Shown one piece after another: positions 1-10,461 of a stretch of 64,000 bases of DNA (its first letter is position 1; every line of letters begins with the position of its first letter). The DNA is taken from assembly GCA_020796225.1 (NCBI GenBank), contig CM036775.1:310001-374000 (forward strand), read 5' to 3'. The translations under genes were made by a program, and so were the position numbers. This stretch comes from Arion vulgaris (taxonomy: Eukaryota > Mollusca > Gastropoda > Stylommatophora > Arionidae). Under the pieces are notes generated by a model. It was given only the letters and a program-made list of their open reading frames with translations. It did not search any database and was not told the origin of the DNA.

Positions 1-1121
1 GGATAATCACCATGCAGAATACAATAGGCAAGTTGCTGGAGAAATAATTGCCAGGAAAATATCCTGCCAATTAGAAAGGTTACGTCTCCTTCCACCCACC
101 CTTGGAGGGTACCGTCCATATAGTGAGACATGGCGTAACGCAGCGGTGTTCGCCTACGATGTCTATGAGGGTTTTCACTCGGGCATTGAGACATGTGCTG
201 CTGCAATTGACCTTGAAGATGCCTATAATAGAGTGCCGTTGCAATTGGATCTTTGTGGCCCTCTTCCAGCGAAAGGTAGTGTTTAAATGTGGCAGCTGGG
301 CGTCATCACCAACAACAATCCACCCTGGCTTACCACATGGGTCACCATTATCTCCGGTGTTGTTCAATGCCTATACTGTGAGCATCACAAAAGAGCAGAT
401 CACGGGTAGAGGAAGGACAATGGCATATGCAGATGATGTGTTGGTGTATCGTCAGGGCAAGGACAGAGAACAGCTTGTGGAGGAACTTCAGTCAGAACTC
501 GACCGCATAGGTAGATGGTGCGTTGAAGCAGGAGCATTGGTCAACCCCACAAAAGCAGAGGTGACATGGTTCTCTTTAAACAACCACATTGTCAACACTC
601 CAACACCATCTGTGGTTTTGTGTTCAGAGGTATGGAGCGATCTCAGTCTCTGAAATACCTGGTGTTGCGTTTTGAACGTAGTCTAGATTTTACGAAACAC
701 ATAGCTCATGTGATAATGAAGGCGAGGAAAGGTTTGCTGGCGATGAGGGTAATGGCTGCGGCGGATTGTGAACAGCGCCATCTTTGTCTTTTATACCAGG
801 GTCTGGTCCTTTCTGTGCTTGAGTATGCGCTGGCGATCCTGACTCTCAGTCATAGTCAGATAGAACGACTGGAAAGAATACAGAACGAGGCGATGCGCAT
901 TATACTTGGGTGCACTAAAGACACGTCGTGCAGGGCGATGCGCTATCTACTTGACTATCCTACTATGGAGTATAGAATACTGAAGAGCCGTGCACGAGCA
1001 TACCTTCGAGTCAATGCTGACACACAACATCCTCTGCACATGGAAATAAAGAGACAAAAGGAAATAGGTTAAAAAGAGGTAAATCTTGGATGGGTCAGGC
1101 CGAGGACTGTATTGAACAGGT
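1..1121 (+). mobile_element. RNase H-type LINE (family A), reverse transcriptase part, first half of a split copy
   Basis: This is the reverse transcriptase region of a non-LTR retrotransposon of the I-like group; it continues at 4345. The catalytic motif is intact in the frame near 420-440 (MAYADDVLVY), followed by a thumb region (GRWCVEAGALVNPTKAEVTW). Downstream, in another frame, lie QRHLCLLYQGLVLSVLEYAL and RIQNEAMRIILGCTKDTSCR, typical of the post-RT region of this group. A frameshift near 590-650 separates the pieces, so the copy is not functional. The window edge cuts its left side. The copy at 15-18.7 kb is a close relative; similarity starts again at about 16758. Assignment to the I/Nimb/Ingi group is an inference from the RT plus RNase H order. 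Confidence 0.85.
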
Positions 1122-1135
1122 GTGTACACTTGACG
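1122..1135. repeat. Target-site duplication, left copy (RTE insertion)
   Basis: GTGTACACTTGACG here is repeated exactly at 4331-4344, directly flanking the 3.2 kb RTE element. The related family A copy carries the undivided site once, near 17858-17872. Confidence 0.85.
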
Positions 1136-1342
1136 CCCGAGTGGTTACCGGGCCCAAATTAGGGATGTAAAGAATATAACCACTGTCACCTGCCATGCAT
1201 GTCGTAAGAGGCGACTGAGGAGGTTGGTCGTGGGGCTGGCTACCTCACACCGTAAAAACACCAGATAGCTACAGAAACCACAACCAAGAAAATTCAAAGC
1301 TCGCCACCGGAGGAAGAAGAGAGACCCCAAGTAGAGGGACTC

Positions 1343-2287
1343 ATGAAGCGACACGGTGAAATTCGAAAGAAAATCGGGCTGCCGACTCACCTTCTTTCAA
1401 CCCGGAAGATCTCCAGGATTGGCACCTGGAATGTCCGCACGATGTTCGAAACTGGGAAGACAGCACAGGTGGCACGGGAAATGAGGACATATGGACTGGC
1501 CATCCTGGGACTGGGCGAAACCAGATGGACAAATGCAGGACACACTAGACTTACAACGGGAATAATTACTGTACTCCGGAAGAGAGAGGAAGACGCACCA
1601 CACATGGAGGGAGTAGCATTGATGTTGGACAAACAAGCACAAAAGGCATTAATTGAATGGGAGCCGTTAGGACCAAGAATGATCCGAGCAACTTTAAAAA
1701 CCTCCAATGCAAAAATTAAACTGAACATAGTCCAATGCTACGCCCCAACAAATGACAGCAAAGAACAAATAAAAGAAGAGTTTTACAATAAGTTACAGGG
1801 TGTATTAGGCAAATTTAAAAGTAAGGATCTTACTATTTTGCTAGGAGACTTTAATGCAAAGATAGGCAGAGACAACTGGGGCTTCGAGGAAACCATGGAC
1901 AAACACGGACTAGGGGAAATAAATGAAAATGGAGAGATGTTTGTGGATCTTTGCGCAGCAAACCAGTTGGTTATAGGAGGTAGCCTTTTTCAGCACAAAA
2001 GAATCCACACAGCTACATGGATATCACCAGACCACAGGACAGAAAACCAAATCGACCACATCTGCATAACAGGGAAGTTCAGAAGGTCACTGTACGACGT
2101 AAAAGTATATAGAGGAGCAGATGTGGCCTCTGATCACCACCTTGTTATAGCAAAGGTGCGAATGAAACTCAAGAGATTCATGACGACCACGCATGGTAAC
2201 AGGGTGAGATACAATGTGGAACATCTGAAGGAGCAGAAGGGAAGGATATATTTAGTGTCACGATTTCCAACAAATTTGAGGCCCTAG
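1343..2287 (+). pseudogene. RTE endonuclease domain (CFDP2-like)
   Basis: This open segment of 314 residues encodes the endonuclease/exonuclease/phosphatase-type nuclease that nicks target DNA for RTE retrotransposition. Visible landmarks are RIGTWNVRTMFETGKT at residues 26-41, the ILGLGETRW motif with the catalytic Glu, LLGDFNAKIGRDNWG with the metal-binding Asp and Asn, and ASDHHLVIAKVRM, the terminal SDH motif. These are the expected active-site blocks in the expected order. The ATG at 1343 follows the leader and is a plausible start. The frame ends at 2287 through a frameshift just after the domain; the coding sense resumes in other frames as KFEALEVDEGS. The domain itself looks nearly whole, but the protein is truncated. 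Confidence 0.85.
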
Positions 2288-3343
2288 AAGTTGATGAAGG
2301 AAGTATTGAAGACCACTGGCATAAAGTTAAAGAATCCTGGACTAGTACATGTGAAACTACCCTTGGAAAAAGACACACCACCACAAGGAATGGCTATCAG
2401 AATCAACGTTAGATAAGATAACAGAGAGAAGAGGCAGAAAGGCTGACCTCTGTAATAGCAGAACAAGATCAGCAAAGGCAGCAGCACAAGAAAAATACAC
2501 AAAAGCCAACAGGGAGGTGAAGAGAAGTATAAAAGCAGATAAAAGAAAGTATATAGATGACCTGGCAAGAGAAGCAGAAGAGGCAGCAGCTAAGGGTAAC
2601 CTGAAGATTTATACGATAACACAAGGAAATTGACAGGAAATACCAACAAATAAATAAACCAATTAAGGACAAGGCTGGAAGATTACTCGGCAATGCTCAA
2701 GAACAGATGCAGAGTGGGCAGAACATTTCAAAGACCTTTTAAATAGGCCAGTTCCCCTAGGCCAACCGGACATAGATCCAGCTGCAAAAGATCTAACAAT
2801 CGACTGTAGCAAGCCAAGCAAAGTGGAAATAAAGAAGGTCATTCTCCAACTACGAAATGGTAAAGCTACAGGCCCAGATGGTATACCTGCAGAGGCCATA
2901 AAAGCAAATGCTGACATCTCAACAGACATGCTACATGGCTTGTTGGGAAAAATTTAGGAGAGGGAAGAAATACCAAAAGACTGGAGAGAGGGCTATAAGT
3001 CAAACTACCTAAAAAGGGTGATCTCCAAGAATGCTCGAACTATAGAGGAATAATGCTCCTGTCTGTACCAGGCAAAATACTGTCGAATCATCCTAGAGAG
3101 ACTCAAGGAAACTACAGATGCAGTACTAAGGGATGAACAAGCAGGATTTAGGCAAAACAGATCCTGCACAGATCAAATATCGACGCTACGTATCATAGTG
3201 GAGCAAAGCATCGAGTGGAACTCATCCCTCTACATAAACTTTGTGGACTATGAAAAGGCATTCGATAGCCTAGACAGGAAAACACTCTGGAAACTTCTAC
3301 GACACTATGGCGTCCCCAGAAGCTAACCAATTTAATAAAGAAA

Positions 3344-3856
3344 ATGTATGAGGAGACTACGGCTAGAGTACTGCATGAAGGAAAACTGACAGAGGCCTTC
3401 GAAATAAAGACTGGTGTGCGACAGGGCTGCCTTTTATCGCCCTTCCTTTTCCTGCTGGCTATTGACTGGATAATGAGATCAACAACTGTCAGGGGAAGAA
3501 ATGGAATACAATGGACCATGATGAGTCAATTGGAGGATCTGGATTTTGCAGATGATCTAGCACTCCTCTCTCACAACCATCAGCAGATGCAAGAGAAAAT
3601 AACAAAACTAGAAACAGTCTCACATCAACTAGGCCTGACTATTCATGGGGAGAAAACAAAGATCATGAGATTAAATGCTGGTTCCAGAGACCCAATCTTA
3701 TTGAGAGGATCACCACTAAAGAGGTGGACACATTTACATATCTGGGAAGTGTCGTCAACATTCAAGGTGGCACAGATGAAGATGTTAAGGTTAGAATACA
3801 AAGGCAAGATCAGCATTTGCCATTCTGAAGAACATATGGAGTTCAAGAATGATTAG
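3344..3856 (+). pseudogene. RTE reverse transcriptase core fragment
   Basis: This segment carries the RT block GVRQGCLLSPFLFLLAIDW and the catalytic block LEDLDFADDLALLS (metal-binding FADD), followed by GLTIHGEKTKIMRLN. Upstream, in other frames between 2860 and 3330, are GPDGIPAEA, the fingers block EQAGFRQNRSCTDQI and FVDYEKAFDSLDRKTLWKLL, so the whole RT is represented but split by frameshifts. The C-terminal part continues at 3849-4342 with ETWRTTKGNTKKLQTFINRC and GRPRNTWRRELE in two frames. Confidence 0.85.
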
Positions 3857-4330
3857 GAATAAAACTAAGATAATGATATTTAACTCAAATGTCAAGTCTG
3901 TCCTTTTGTATGGAGCAGAGACATGGAGAACAACTAAAGGGAACACCAAAAAGTTGCAGACATTCATCAATAGATGCCTACGCAAGATACTACATCTGAG
4001 ATGGTACGATAGGACCACAAACAGAGAACTGTGGGATAGGACAGGACAATGGCAGGTGGAACAAGAGATAATGAGCAGAAGGTGGAGATGGATAGGACAC
4101 ACTGAGGAAACCCCTGACAGCATCGTGAGACAGGCTCTCCGATGGAACCCCAGGGCAATAGAAGTAAGGGAAGACCCAGAAACACCTGGAGACGGGAGTT
4201 AGAGATGGAATGCAAGAGGACGGGGAGAGAGTCGCGAGATCTGGAAAGGATGGCCTTCGATAGGCGGGCTTGGAAGGCCTTGGTTGCGGACCTATGCTTC
4301 CTAGGGGCGAAGGGTGAAGAAGAAGAAGAA

Positions 4331-4344
4331 GTGTACACTTGACG
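4331..4344. repeat. Target-site duplication, right copy (RTE insertion)
   Basis: Exact second copy of the 14-bp sequence at 1122-1135. It starts right after the GAA tail, and the interrupted family A LINE resumes from here. Confidence 0.85.
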
Positions 4345-4754
4345 ACATTGATCCCGGTGAAGAATGGATACCAGTGCCAATAGGAATCGCTACATCCTTT
4401 TCTGTATGCATCGAACTTGATCAAGAATGCAGACAACACAACCCACTTGTCGTGGAGGCAGAGGTTCAGGCATTAATTTCTGAGAACGCATCTGAGCATG
4501 ATGTAATCATTTATACGGATGGTTCGGTGATTCGACATGTGCGGAGCTCGTGGGCTTTCACTGCTCAGGTCGGAGGTGATGTTGTGAAGGAAGACAGTGG
4601 TGGTTTTGCCGTGACTACGAGCAGTCTCACTATGGAAATCATGGCGGTTACCAAAGCGATGATTTGGCTAGAATCACATACTTTTATCCATGCATGTTTT
4701 CTCAGTGACTCAATGAGTATACTCAGGAAGATTGAAACAGGATGGGCATCGTAA
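4345..4754 (+). pseudogene. RNase H domain of the split family A LINE
   Basis: The frame resumes with DDIDPGEEWIPVPIGIATSF and enters an RNase H fold that would remove RNA from the RNA:DNA hybrid during reverse transcription. Visible blocks are VIIYTDGSVIRHVRSSWAF (first catalytic Asp), SSLTMEIMAVTKAMIWLESH (catalytic Glu) and ACFLSDSMSILRKIETGW (second Asp). The last catalytic block is missing because the copy ends just after 4750. The matching region of the long copy is at 17870-18270. Confidence 0.85.
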
Positions 4755-4756
4755 CC

Positions 4757-4960
4757 CTTTGGTTCGGTGCCACCAACACCATAAATCTGGAGAACTTGTG
4801 GCTTTTCTGCCAGTCCACGGAATTGAACCCGCACTCACAGAGGACTTGTCACCCGTAGTCCAACTTGCTACGAACACGATGGGCAGGTAGCACCAAGTAG
4901 AGAGAGTTGTGGAGAAACATGATCGTCTATGCCGGCAGGCATGGTACTTGATTGATTGAG
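4757..4960 (-). mobile_element. Possible tRNA-derived SINE, single copy
   Basis: On the minus strand this stretch contains a good RNA polymerase III B box (GGGTTCAATTCC, near 4820-4831), with a weaker A-box-like TAGCAAGTTGG upstream at about 4868-4878. No second copy is seen in the window, so the SINE call rests on the promoter-like boxes alone. Confidence 0.3.
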
Positions 4961-4984
4961 GTAGGTAGATAGGTAGAATGATTA

Positions 4985-5075
4985 ATGGATAGATGGATAT
5001 ATCAATACACCAGATGGATAGATGGATATATCAATACACCAGATGGATAGATGGATATATCAATACACCAGATCA
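4985..5075. repeat. 29-bp minisatellite, 3 copies
   Basis: Three nearly identical units of GGATAGATGGATATATCAAT plus ACACCAGAT lie head to tail. Confidence 0.9.
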
Positions 5076-5245
5076 GGTTGCAACAATGAGAGATAAAAAC
5101 GAAGACTTTCAGAAACGAAATGCTAATATTGCTTAACTGAATGCAAATTTTGTTTATCAAAGGTTATTTCAGTTTTTTTATTTGTGACTTGTCCTATACA
5201 TGGATACTTCTGCTTGTCATATATGATTGAAAAAAGAAATCTTAC

Positions 5246-5371
5246 CATTGATGTAATCCTGCAGCTGTAGGAGTCCATGAAGTATTAAATCATCAGGTCC
5301 AGTTTTTAGAAGTCTTTCAATGTAAGCCACCAGATAGAGAGTGTTCATACTTAACAAGTGAAGCGGTACAA
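5246..5371 (-). CDS. Candidate exon 12 (last seen) of unknown minus-strand host gene
   Basis: A 126-bp segment is bounded on the minus strand by a strong acceptor (TTTTTGTCTAACAG) and a consensus donor (AATG then GTAAGAT). The frame reads LHLLSMNTLYLVAYIERLLK and then TGPDDLILHGLLQLQDYIN, a helical leucine-rich sequence unlike the LINE proteins around it. The segment takes over one base of a codon and leaves one base (phase 1 to 1), matching the candidate exon at 6469-6600. No downstream exon is seen before the window edge, so the gene should continue beyond position 1. Function unknown; a HEAT/ARM-like helical repeat is a guess from composition. Confidence 0.6.
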
Positions 5372-5473
5372 CTGTTAGACAAAAAGTCAAATTCACAACT
5401 ACAATAAAGACAAAAACAAATATTATAATAGAAATACATATTTGACCACACTTAAATCCCATTTCAATCATCA

Positions 5474-5717
5474 ATCCTTCTTCTTCTTTCCAGTACTCAA
5501 TTCTGACCCCTTGTTAAACCACACTTTGTGATTTGTATGTGATCTGAGGCTAAGAGTGATTGTACGCTGTGCCAGTTATGTACCCACATGAAGGCCAGCA
5601 CAACCTCTTTCTGCGACGCTTTTTATTTACTAGCGTAGCTTCCCTAGGCCCCTACCTCAGTCACCTCTTACGATATGCCTTGTAGATCACAGTGTTACTA
5701 TTCTTTGCTCCCATTGC
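5474..5717 (-). mobile_element. GAA-tailed SINE-like repeat, copy 1
   Basis: On the minus strand it begins near GCAAAGAATAGTAACACTG, passes through a conserved TAGGGGCCTAGGGAAGCTAC block and ends with AAGAAGAAGAAGGA. The same family occurs at 18826, 24222, 24937, 25497, 41110, 60225 and 62697. It has no coding capacity. Its first half resembles the leader of the RTE LINE at 1136 (AAAGAATA..ACCACTG, then GTCGTAAGAGGCGACT), and it ends in the same GAA repeat, so it may be mobilised by RTE machinery. Confidence 0.75.
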
Positions 5718-5769
5718 TCCAATGTCTCTGATTTGGTTTTCCCATATTTGGACCATAGGATATTTACCA

Positions 5770-5940
5770 TGTCTGCCCTGCATGTATTGTGTGTGTATTG
5801 AAGTGTGTTCATCTATATGTATATATATATATATATATCTTGGAAGATATGTGTGTGTATGCGTTTGTACATGTGTATGTGTGTGCAAGTGCATCTGTGC
5901 ATGTGTTTGTGTTCATGTGTGTATACACATGTCCTGCATG
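5770..5940. repeat. TG/TA-rich microsatellite
   Basis: A run of alternating TA (5818-5838) followed by imperfect TGTG-rich sequence to about 5935. The open frames on both strands here are due to the repeat. Confidence 0.85.
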
Positions 5941-5954
5941 TTGGTAGTCTATCA

Positions 5955-6450
5955 CTACTCATCATCAGGTGCCGTGCCGGCTGGCGTAGGCGATCATGGA
6001 TCTCCATAAATCTCTCTCTTTGGTGTTTGCTATCAATTCAAATGTTGACGCTCTACCATGCCATGAAGTCAAGCTATCCAACATTTTCTCTCTCTGTCTT
6101 TCTCTGTCTCGTCTACCATCGATTTTACCAGTTGTCACAATGCGTTGTAAACCTCCCATCATCATCACATTTCCGAAAAATGATGACTGCCGCTTTCTTA
6201 TATTGATGATAAGCTTTCTCTGTGTCTTGAGCTCATTCAACACCTCAACATTAGTCATTTGAATCCCAGTCCATGGTATTCTCATTATTCTTCTGTAAAA
6301 CCCCATTTCTGTGGCCTTCAGAGATTTTTCGATCTGTGTGCTCATTGTCCATGACTCACATCCATATGTCAGTATTGTCTCTATGTAGCACTGAATAACT
6401 CTCATTCTGACCTCAACTGACAATGACTTGTTGCATATAATGCTTCTCAT
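5955..6450 (-). mobile_element. LINE 3' end (family F)
   Basis: The minus strand encodes VRMRVIQCYIETILTYGCES, EMGFYRRIMRIPWTG and GRRDRERQREKMLDSLTSWH, ending ASRHGT. This is the C-terminal region downstream of the reverse transcriptase in many non-LTR elements. It is open over 161 residues but lacks all RT motifs, so it is a 5'-truncated copy. Degraded relatives are at 22815, 23865 and 58165. Confidence 0.8.
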
Positions 6451-6468
6451 TTTCTAGCTATGTCTTAC

Positions 6469-6600
6469 CTGTAGTGTTTAACCGACTAAGAATGATAACA
6501 CAAGACTGAAGTACTGCGACATCACTAGTCAAGAATGCAGCATCTAGTACCAGAGTGAATACTTTCCCATCATTGGCCAGGATCATGTCTTGTAGCTTGT
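6469..6600 (-). CDS. Candidate exon 11 of unknown minus-strand host gene
   Basis: A 132-bp segment sits between a strong acceptor (TACCTTCTATTCCCTAATGTAG) and a consensus donor (CTACAG then GTAAGAC). The open frame reads KLQDMILANDGKVFTLVLDA then AFLTSDVAVLQSCVIILSRL, amphipathic and helical. Phase is 1 to 1, compatible with the exon at 31376-31475 upstream and 5246-5371 downstream. It lies between two LINE fragments but shows no similarity to them. It was found by joint reading of splice signals and frame; transcript evidence is lacking. Confidence 0.6.
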
Positions 6601-6722
6601 CTACATTAGGGAATAGAAGGTATAGCATCATCATCATGTGGCTATTTTTTCATTATTCAATAACAAATTGTCATCTCAGTTTTCCATTTCTAATCAAATT
6701 AAATTTTAATGAATAACATTTT

Positions 6723-7362
6723 TCTTCTTCTTCTTTTGTCGTCACATTGTTACCAGGTTGTGGCCCAGTGTCGTGGTTTTCTGTTTTTGTCTTGCGCTGT
6801 TCTGGTGGTCTGTATGATTGTTATTTTTGCTCCTTGACAGGATTCTGCTATGTCATCTATCTTTTTCGTGGTCTTCCTCTTACCTTCTTCCCTAATGTTC
6901 TGTTGTAGAAGACTCTGTATACTGTGGAGTTCTTATTAAGTGGCCAAACCACTTCATTCTTTGTTTATCTATGTAATTCAAGCACGGTTTTGTGTCAACT
7001 TTCTTTCTTATGCTGATGTTGGTGACTATCTTTTCTTGTGTTGTTGGTAACTTTTGCAGGCAACGCATTTCACATGTAGTTATTTTTAGTGACTGGGCTT
7101 TGTTCATTGTCCATGTTTGGCTATGGTAACACAAAGTAGGTATGAAAGTGCTGTTGATCATCTGTTGTTTAGCTGTCAGTGAGATGTTTTGGTGCCTTAA
7201 CAATGAGGCTAGCTGGTAGGTTACAGCATTTGCTTTTTGCACTCTAGCCTTTATGTCTCTGTCTAGCCTTCCATCTTCTGTGAATATACTTCCTAAGTGT
7301 TTGAATTCTTGCACTTGGTTGATTGTAGAACCATTGACATGAATAACATTTAACAGCAAAAT
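6723..7362 (-). mobile_element. LINE 3' end (family H), copy 1
   Basis: Minus-strand frame: VQEFKHLGSIFTEDGRLDRD, NSTFIPTLCYHSQTWTMNKA, KITTCEMRCLQKL and MKWFGHLIRTPQY, the standard post-RT region of an RTE-like LINE. The frame breaks near 6890. The 3' end carries the family tail GTGACGACAAAAGAAGAAGAAG. Other copies are at 10462, 34834 and 49150. Confidence 0.8.
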
Positions 7363-7409
7363 ATTAATATAGTCCTTTAAAAAAATATCTTTACAATCTT
7401 TACATTAAA

Positions 7410-8385
7410 TACTTGTCTCACTGGGTGATTGCCTTGTTACTTCAATACTTGTCTCACTGGGTGAATGCCTTGTTACTTAAATACTTGTCTCACTGGGTGA
7501 ATGCCTTGTTACTTAAATACTTGTCTCACTGGGTGAACGCCTTGTTACTTAAATACTTGTTTCACTGGGTGAATGCCTTGTTACTTAAATACTTGTCTCA
7601 CTGGGTGAATGCCTTGTTACTTAAATACTTGTCTCACTGGGTGAATGCCTTGTTACTTAAATACTTGTCTCACTGGGTGAATGCCTTGTTACTTAAATAC
7701 TTGTCTCACTGGGGGAACACCTTGTTACTTAAATACTTGTCTCACTGGGTGATTGCCTTGTTACTTCAATACTTGTCTCACTGGGTGAATGCCTTGTTAC
7801 TTAAATACTTGTCTCACTGGATGAACGTCTTGTTACTTAAATACTTGTCTCACTGGGTGAATGCCTTGTTACTTAAATACTTGTCTCACTGGGTGAATGC
7901 CTTGTTACTTAAATACTTGTCTCACTGGGTGAATGCCTTGTTACTTAAATACTTGTCTCACTGGGTGAATGCCTTGTTACTTAAATACTTGTCTCACTGG
8001 GTGAATGCCTTGTTACTTAAATACTTGTCTCACTGGGTGAATGCCTTGTTACTTAAATACTTGTCTCACTGGGTGAATGCCTTGTTACTTAAATACTTGT
8101 CTCACTGGGTGAACGCCTTGTTACTTAAATACTTGTCTCACTGGGTGAATGCCTTGTTACTTAAATACTTGTCTCACTGGGTGAACGCCTTGTTACTTAA
8201 ATACTTGTCTCACTGGGTGAATGCCTTGTTACTTAAATACTTGTCTCACTGGGTGAATGCCTTGTTACTTAAATACTTGTCTCACTGGGTGAATGCCTTG
8301 TTACTTAAATACTTGTCTCACTGGGTGAATGCCTTGTTACTTAAATACTTGTCTCACTGGGTGAATGCCATGTTACTTAAATACT
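7410..8385. repeat. 36-bp tandem array, about 27 copies
   Basis: The unit TACTTGTCTCACTGGGTGAA then TGCCTTGTTACTTAAA repeats with few changes. Because 36 is a multiple of three and the unit lacks stops in one frame, a 336-codon open frame (7413-8423) of YLSHWVNALLLK repeats appears. I see no start context or domain that supports a real protein. Confidence 0.95.
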
Positions 8386-8404
8386 GTTATTATTATGTAT
8401 ATGA

Positions 8405-8645
8405 GATCGTAGCATATCCTTGATAGGATTTTGCTATCAGCCACAGTAAACAGTTCATTGATTTTCTAGGTAAACTTATACGTTCAGTAGTTTGCCATTG
8501 CTTTCTGAACAATGAGGTCTAATTTTACCGTTTGTAAAATTTCACTGGAACAAATTTGCTTCCAAACTGCCTGCCGCAGAGTGTGAACCAGGTACTCTTA
8601 GATTGTGGTCGAGCTCACTACCGCTAAAGCCATAGATGCCCTTAT
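8405..8645 (-). mobile_element. tRNA-derived SINE (SINE-2), copy 1
   Basis: On the minus strand it starts with a decayed tRNA-like head (ATCTATGGCTTTAGCGGTAG, B box GGTTCACACTC) and continues through AGCAATGGCAAACTACTGAACG to the 3' end near AGGATATGCTACGATCTC. Full relatives are at 35634, 49446 and 58456, and a head-only fragment at 37248. Confidence 0.85.
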
Positions 8646-8659
8646 AGTATGTATATATG

Positions 8660-8905
8660 GCCTTTTCGTCTTTACAGACGGTCAATTGGCAAGTGTTTTA
8701 CTATGAGAACCTCAGTTTTCGCTTTTCTCTCTTGTTTTTCAGTTCTCTTCTCAAAAGACTCTGCGCCCTTGCGCAATATTACCTTTGTGCCTAGCCTGGG
8801 CAGCTGATATGGAGTATGTGCCTTGTCCATTTTGCACAACCCCTCTCTACCTAATGTTTCATCCAAAGGAAAGAGAAAGTTTATATGTTTGGCGTCAAGA
8901 GCAGG
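8660..8905 (-). other. Unassigned open segment
   Basis: The minus strand is open for about 64 codons with DKAHTPYQLPRLGTKVIL and KRTEKQERKAKTEVLIVKHL. An AAAG/GTAATA donor-like site lies near 8790 and an ATTAG acceptor-like site near 8850. The phase does not fit the flanking host exons, so I leave it outside the gene model. It may be a remnant of an unrecognised mobile element or an alternative exon. Confidence 0.25.
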
Positions 8906-8939
8906 GTTTGCAAGATATGCCAGAAGAACAGTATGTACA

Positions 8940-9370
8940 TTAGTTATTTAAATTTGCTACTTGACATTTTGGTTTGGACCATTACAAAAACAACAAGAAC
9001 GAAAATTCAGTCCTTCGAAACAAAGTGTTACAGAAAGATCCTACGAATATCATGGACAGAAAAAAGGAAGAACACTGATGTCCTGAAAGAAATGAATGTT
9101 AAAGATAATTGACTGATAAACAATATACTATACATAAAAATTATATAATTTGGTCACATCAAGCGTCACGATAACCTGGAGAGAACAATATTAGAGGGCA
9201 GGGTCCTAGGACGTAGAGGCAGACCAAGAAGACGATGGCTACAGAAGATGGATATTAAAGAAACCATGAATATGACCATCGACGAAGTGGGTGAACGCTG
9301 AGACACAGTTAATTTCAGATGCGCTGCAAAGGCAACGTCCTATAAAGGATACGCACCTTGATGATGACTT
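8940..9370 (+). mobile_element. LINE 3' end (family G), copy 1
   Basis: The plus strand reads SFETKCYRKILRISWTEKRK then, after a stop, FGHIKRHDNLERTILEGRVL and GRRGRPRRRWLQKMDIKETM. This is the C-terminal tail region of a non-LTR element. It ends in TACGCACCTTGATGATGA; the same end occurs inverted at 37945-38070. The RT is absent. Confidence 0.75.
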
Positions 9371-9725
9371 AGACATATAACTTCACAACACTAATAAATC
9401 AATCAATCATCAATCACACACATACACAGAAGTAGAATGATAGAAACTTATCAATCAGTTCAAATCTAGTTAAAGCTTGTTGGTATTAACATAGTAAACA
9501 AAACAACACACTGCATGCAACAGCTTTAAACTGTTTTAAATCACATTTCTTTTCTTCAGCCTTCCAAGTTTTTGAGGTTCATTGCTGCAGATATCACCCA
9601 CCTTCATTTGTCTCTGTTCTTAGCCTTCTCTTTCCAATTGTTGATTCTTAATATTTCTAGGTTCACTTCAATGTTTCTCCATAGTTTTCTTAGTCTTCTT
9701 GAAGTCTCCTCTCCTTCGTCACTTT

Positions 9726-9885
9726 TTTATATGAATTTTAGGCTCTCTGTTCTCCCTTCATCATTTTTGTATATGCAATTGAGGCTCTCTGTTCTCCCCT
9801 TCATCATTTTTGTATATGCAATTTAGGCTCTCTTTCTCCCTTCATCATTTTTGTATATGCAATTTTAGGCTCTCTGTTCTCCGTC
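9726..9885. repeat. About 41-bp minisatellite, 4 copies
   Basis: Units of TTTAGGCTCTCTGTTCTCCC followed by TTCATCATTTTTGTATATGCAA repeat with small length differences. The surrounding 9371-9725 and 9886-10104 are AT-rich and show nothing I can assign. Confidence 0.85.
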
Positions 9886-10104
9886 ATAAATATCTTAGTC
9901 CTGGTATTCTATTCACCTCTATGATAGTGGTTAATGGTGATTTAAACAAATTATAAATATCCTTATTGTTTCTCATTCTCCATTCTCAACTACTTTCATT
10001 CTTGTTGTGTCCCAAGATTCATTCTTCTCTCTGTTTTCAAAGGTGCGTAATAATGTTTCATCTTGTTTTGTTGTGCTCCAGATTTAAGATCCATACAGAG
10101 TTCT

Positions 10105-10460
10105 CGCCTGAGTGGTTACAGGAGTCCAAATTGGGGTGTAAAGAATAGAACCACTGTTACCTGCCACACATGTTGTAAGAGGCGACTAAGGAGGTTGGGT
10201 ATGGGGCTAGCTACCCAGTCCATAAAAACACTAGATAGCTACAGAAACCACAACCAGGAAAATTCGTAGCTCGCCACCCATGGAAGAAGACTCATGAAGT
10301 GACCAGGTGATATTCAAAGGAGACAGGAGTTGGAGATGGAATGCAAGAAAATGGGGAGAGAGTGGAGAGATCTGGAAAGATAGCATTGGATAGGCAGTTT
10401 TGGAAGACCTTGGTTGCGGACCTATGCTTCCCTAGGAGTGAAGGATGAAGAAGAGAGACA
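10105..10460 (+). mobile_element. Internally deleted RTE element (non-autonomous)
   Basis: The left 200 bp match the leader of the RTE LINE (1136-1375) through CACAACCAGGAAAATTC and AGTGACCAGGTGATATTC. The sequence then jumps directly to GAGACAGGAGTTGGAGATGG, which matches 4190-4330 near the RTE 3' end, including the GCTTCCCTAGGAG block and GAAGAAGA tail. About 2.8 kb of endonuclease and RT are missing. This is the structure expected of a parasite that keeps only the ends needed for mobilisation. Confidence 0.8.
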
Positions 10461-10461
10461 G

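Larger units (their letters stand above)
1136..4330 (+). mobile_element. RTE-type LINE, complete in length but mutated (family C)
   Basis: A 3.2 kb non-LTR element lies between exact 14-bp target duplications. It has a roughly 200-bp 5' leader (starting CCCGAGTGGTTACCGGGCC), an apurinic-type endonuclease, a reverse transcriptase and a short C-terminal region, and ends in a GAAGAAGAAGAA tail. A short microsatellite 3' end and an endonuclease related to craniofacial development protein 2 are known features of RTE elements. The reading frame is broken by several shifts and stops between 2280 and 3340 and again near 3700-3860, so it cannot make a full protein. The same 5' leader recurs at 10105 and 14247, and a related one at 37488. 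It is inserted in the sense direction inside the family A LINE. Confidence 0.9.

Noticed and set aside
1343..2287. Host craniofacial development protein 2 gene
   Set aside because: The similarity is to the endonuclease of RTE elements; RT sequence follows directly and target duplications flank the whole unit.
7413..8423. 336-codon open frame of YLSHWVNALLLK repeats as a gene
   Set aside because: It is a by-product of a stop-free 36-bp tandem array; no start context, no domain, and copies differ without a codon-position pattern.
8660..8905. Additional exon of the host gene
   Set aside because: Splice-like borders exist, but the phase (1 to 0) does not fit the exons on either side.
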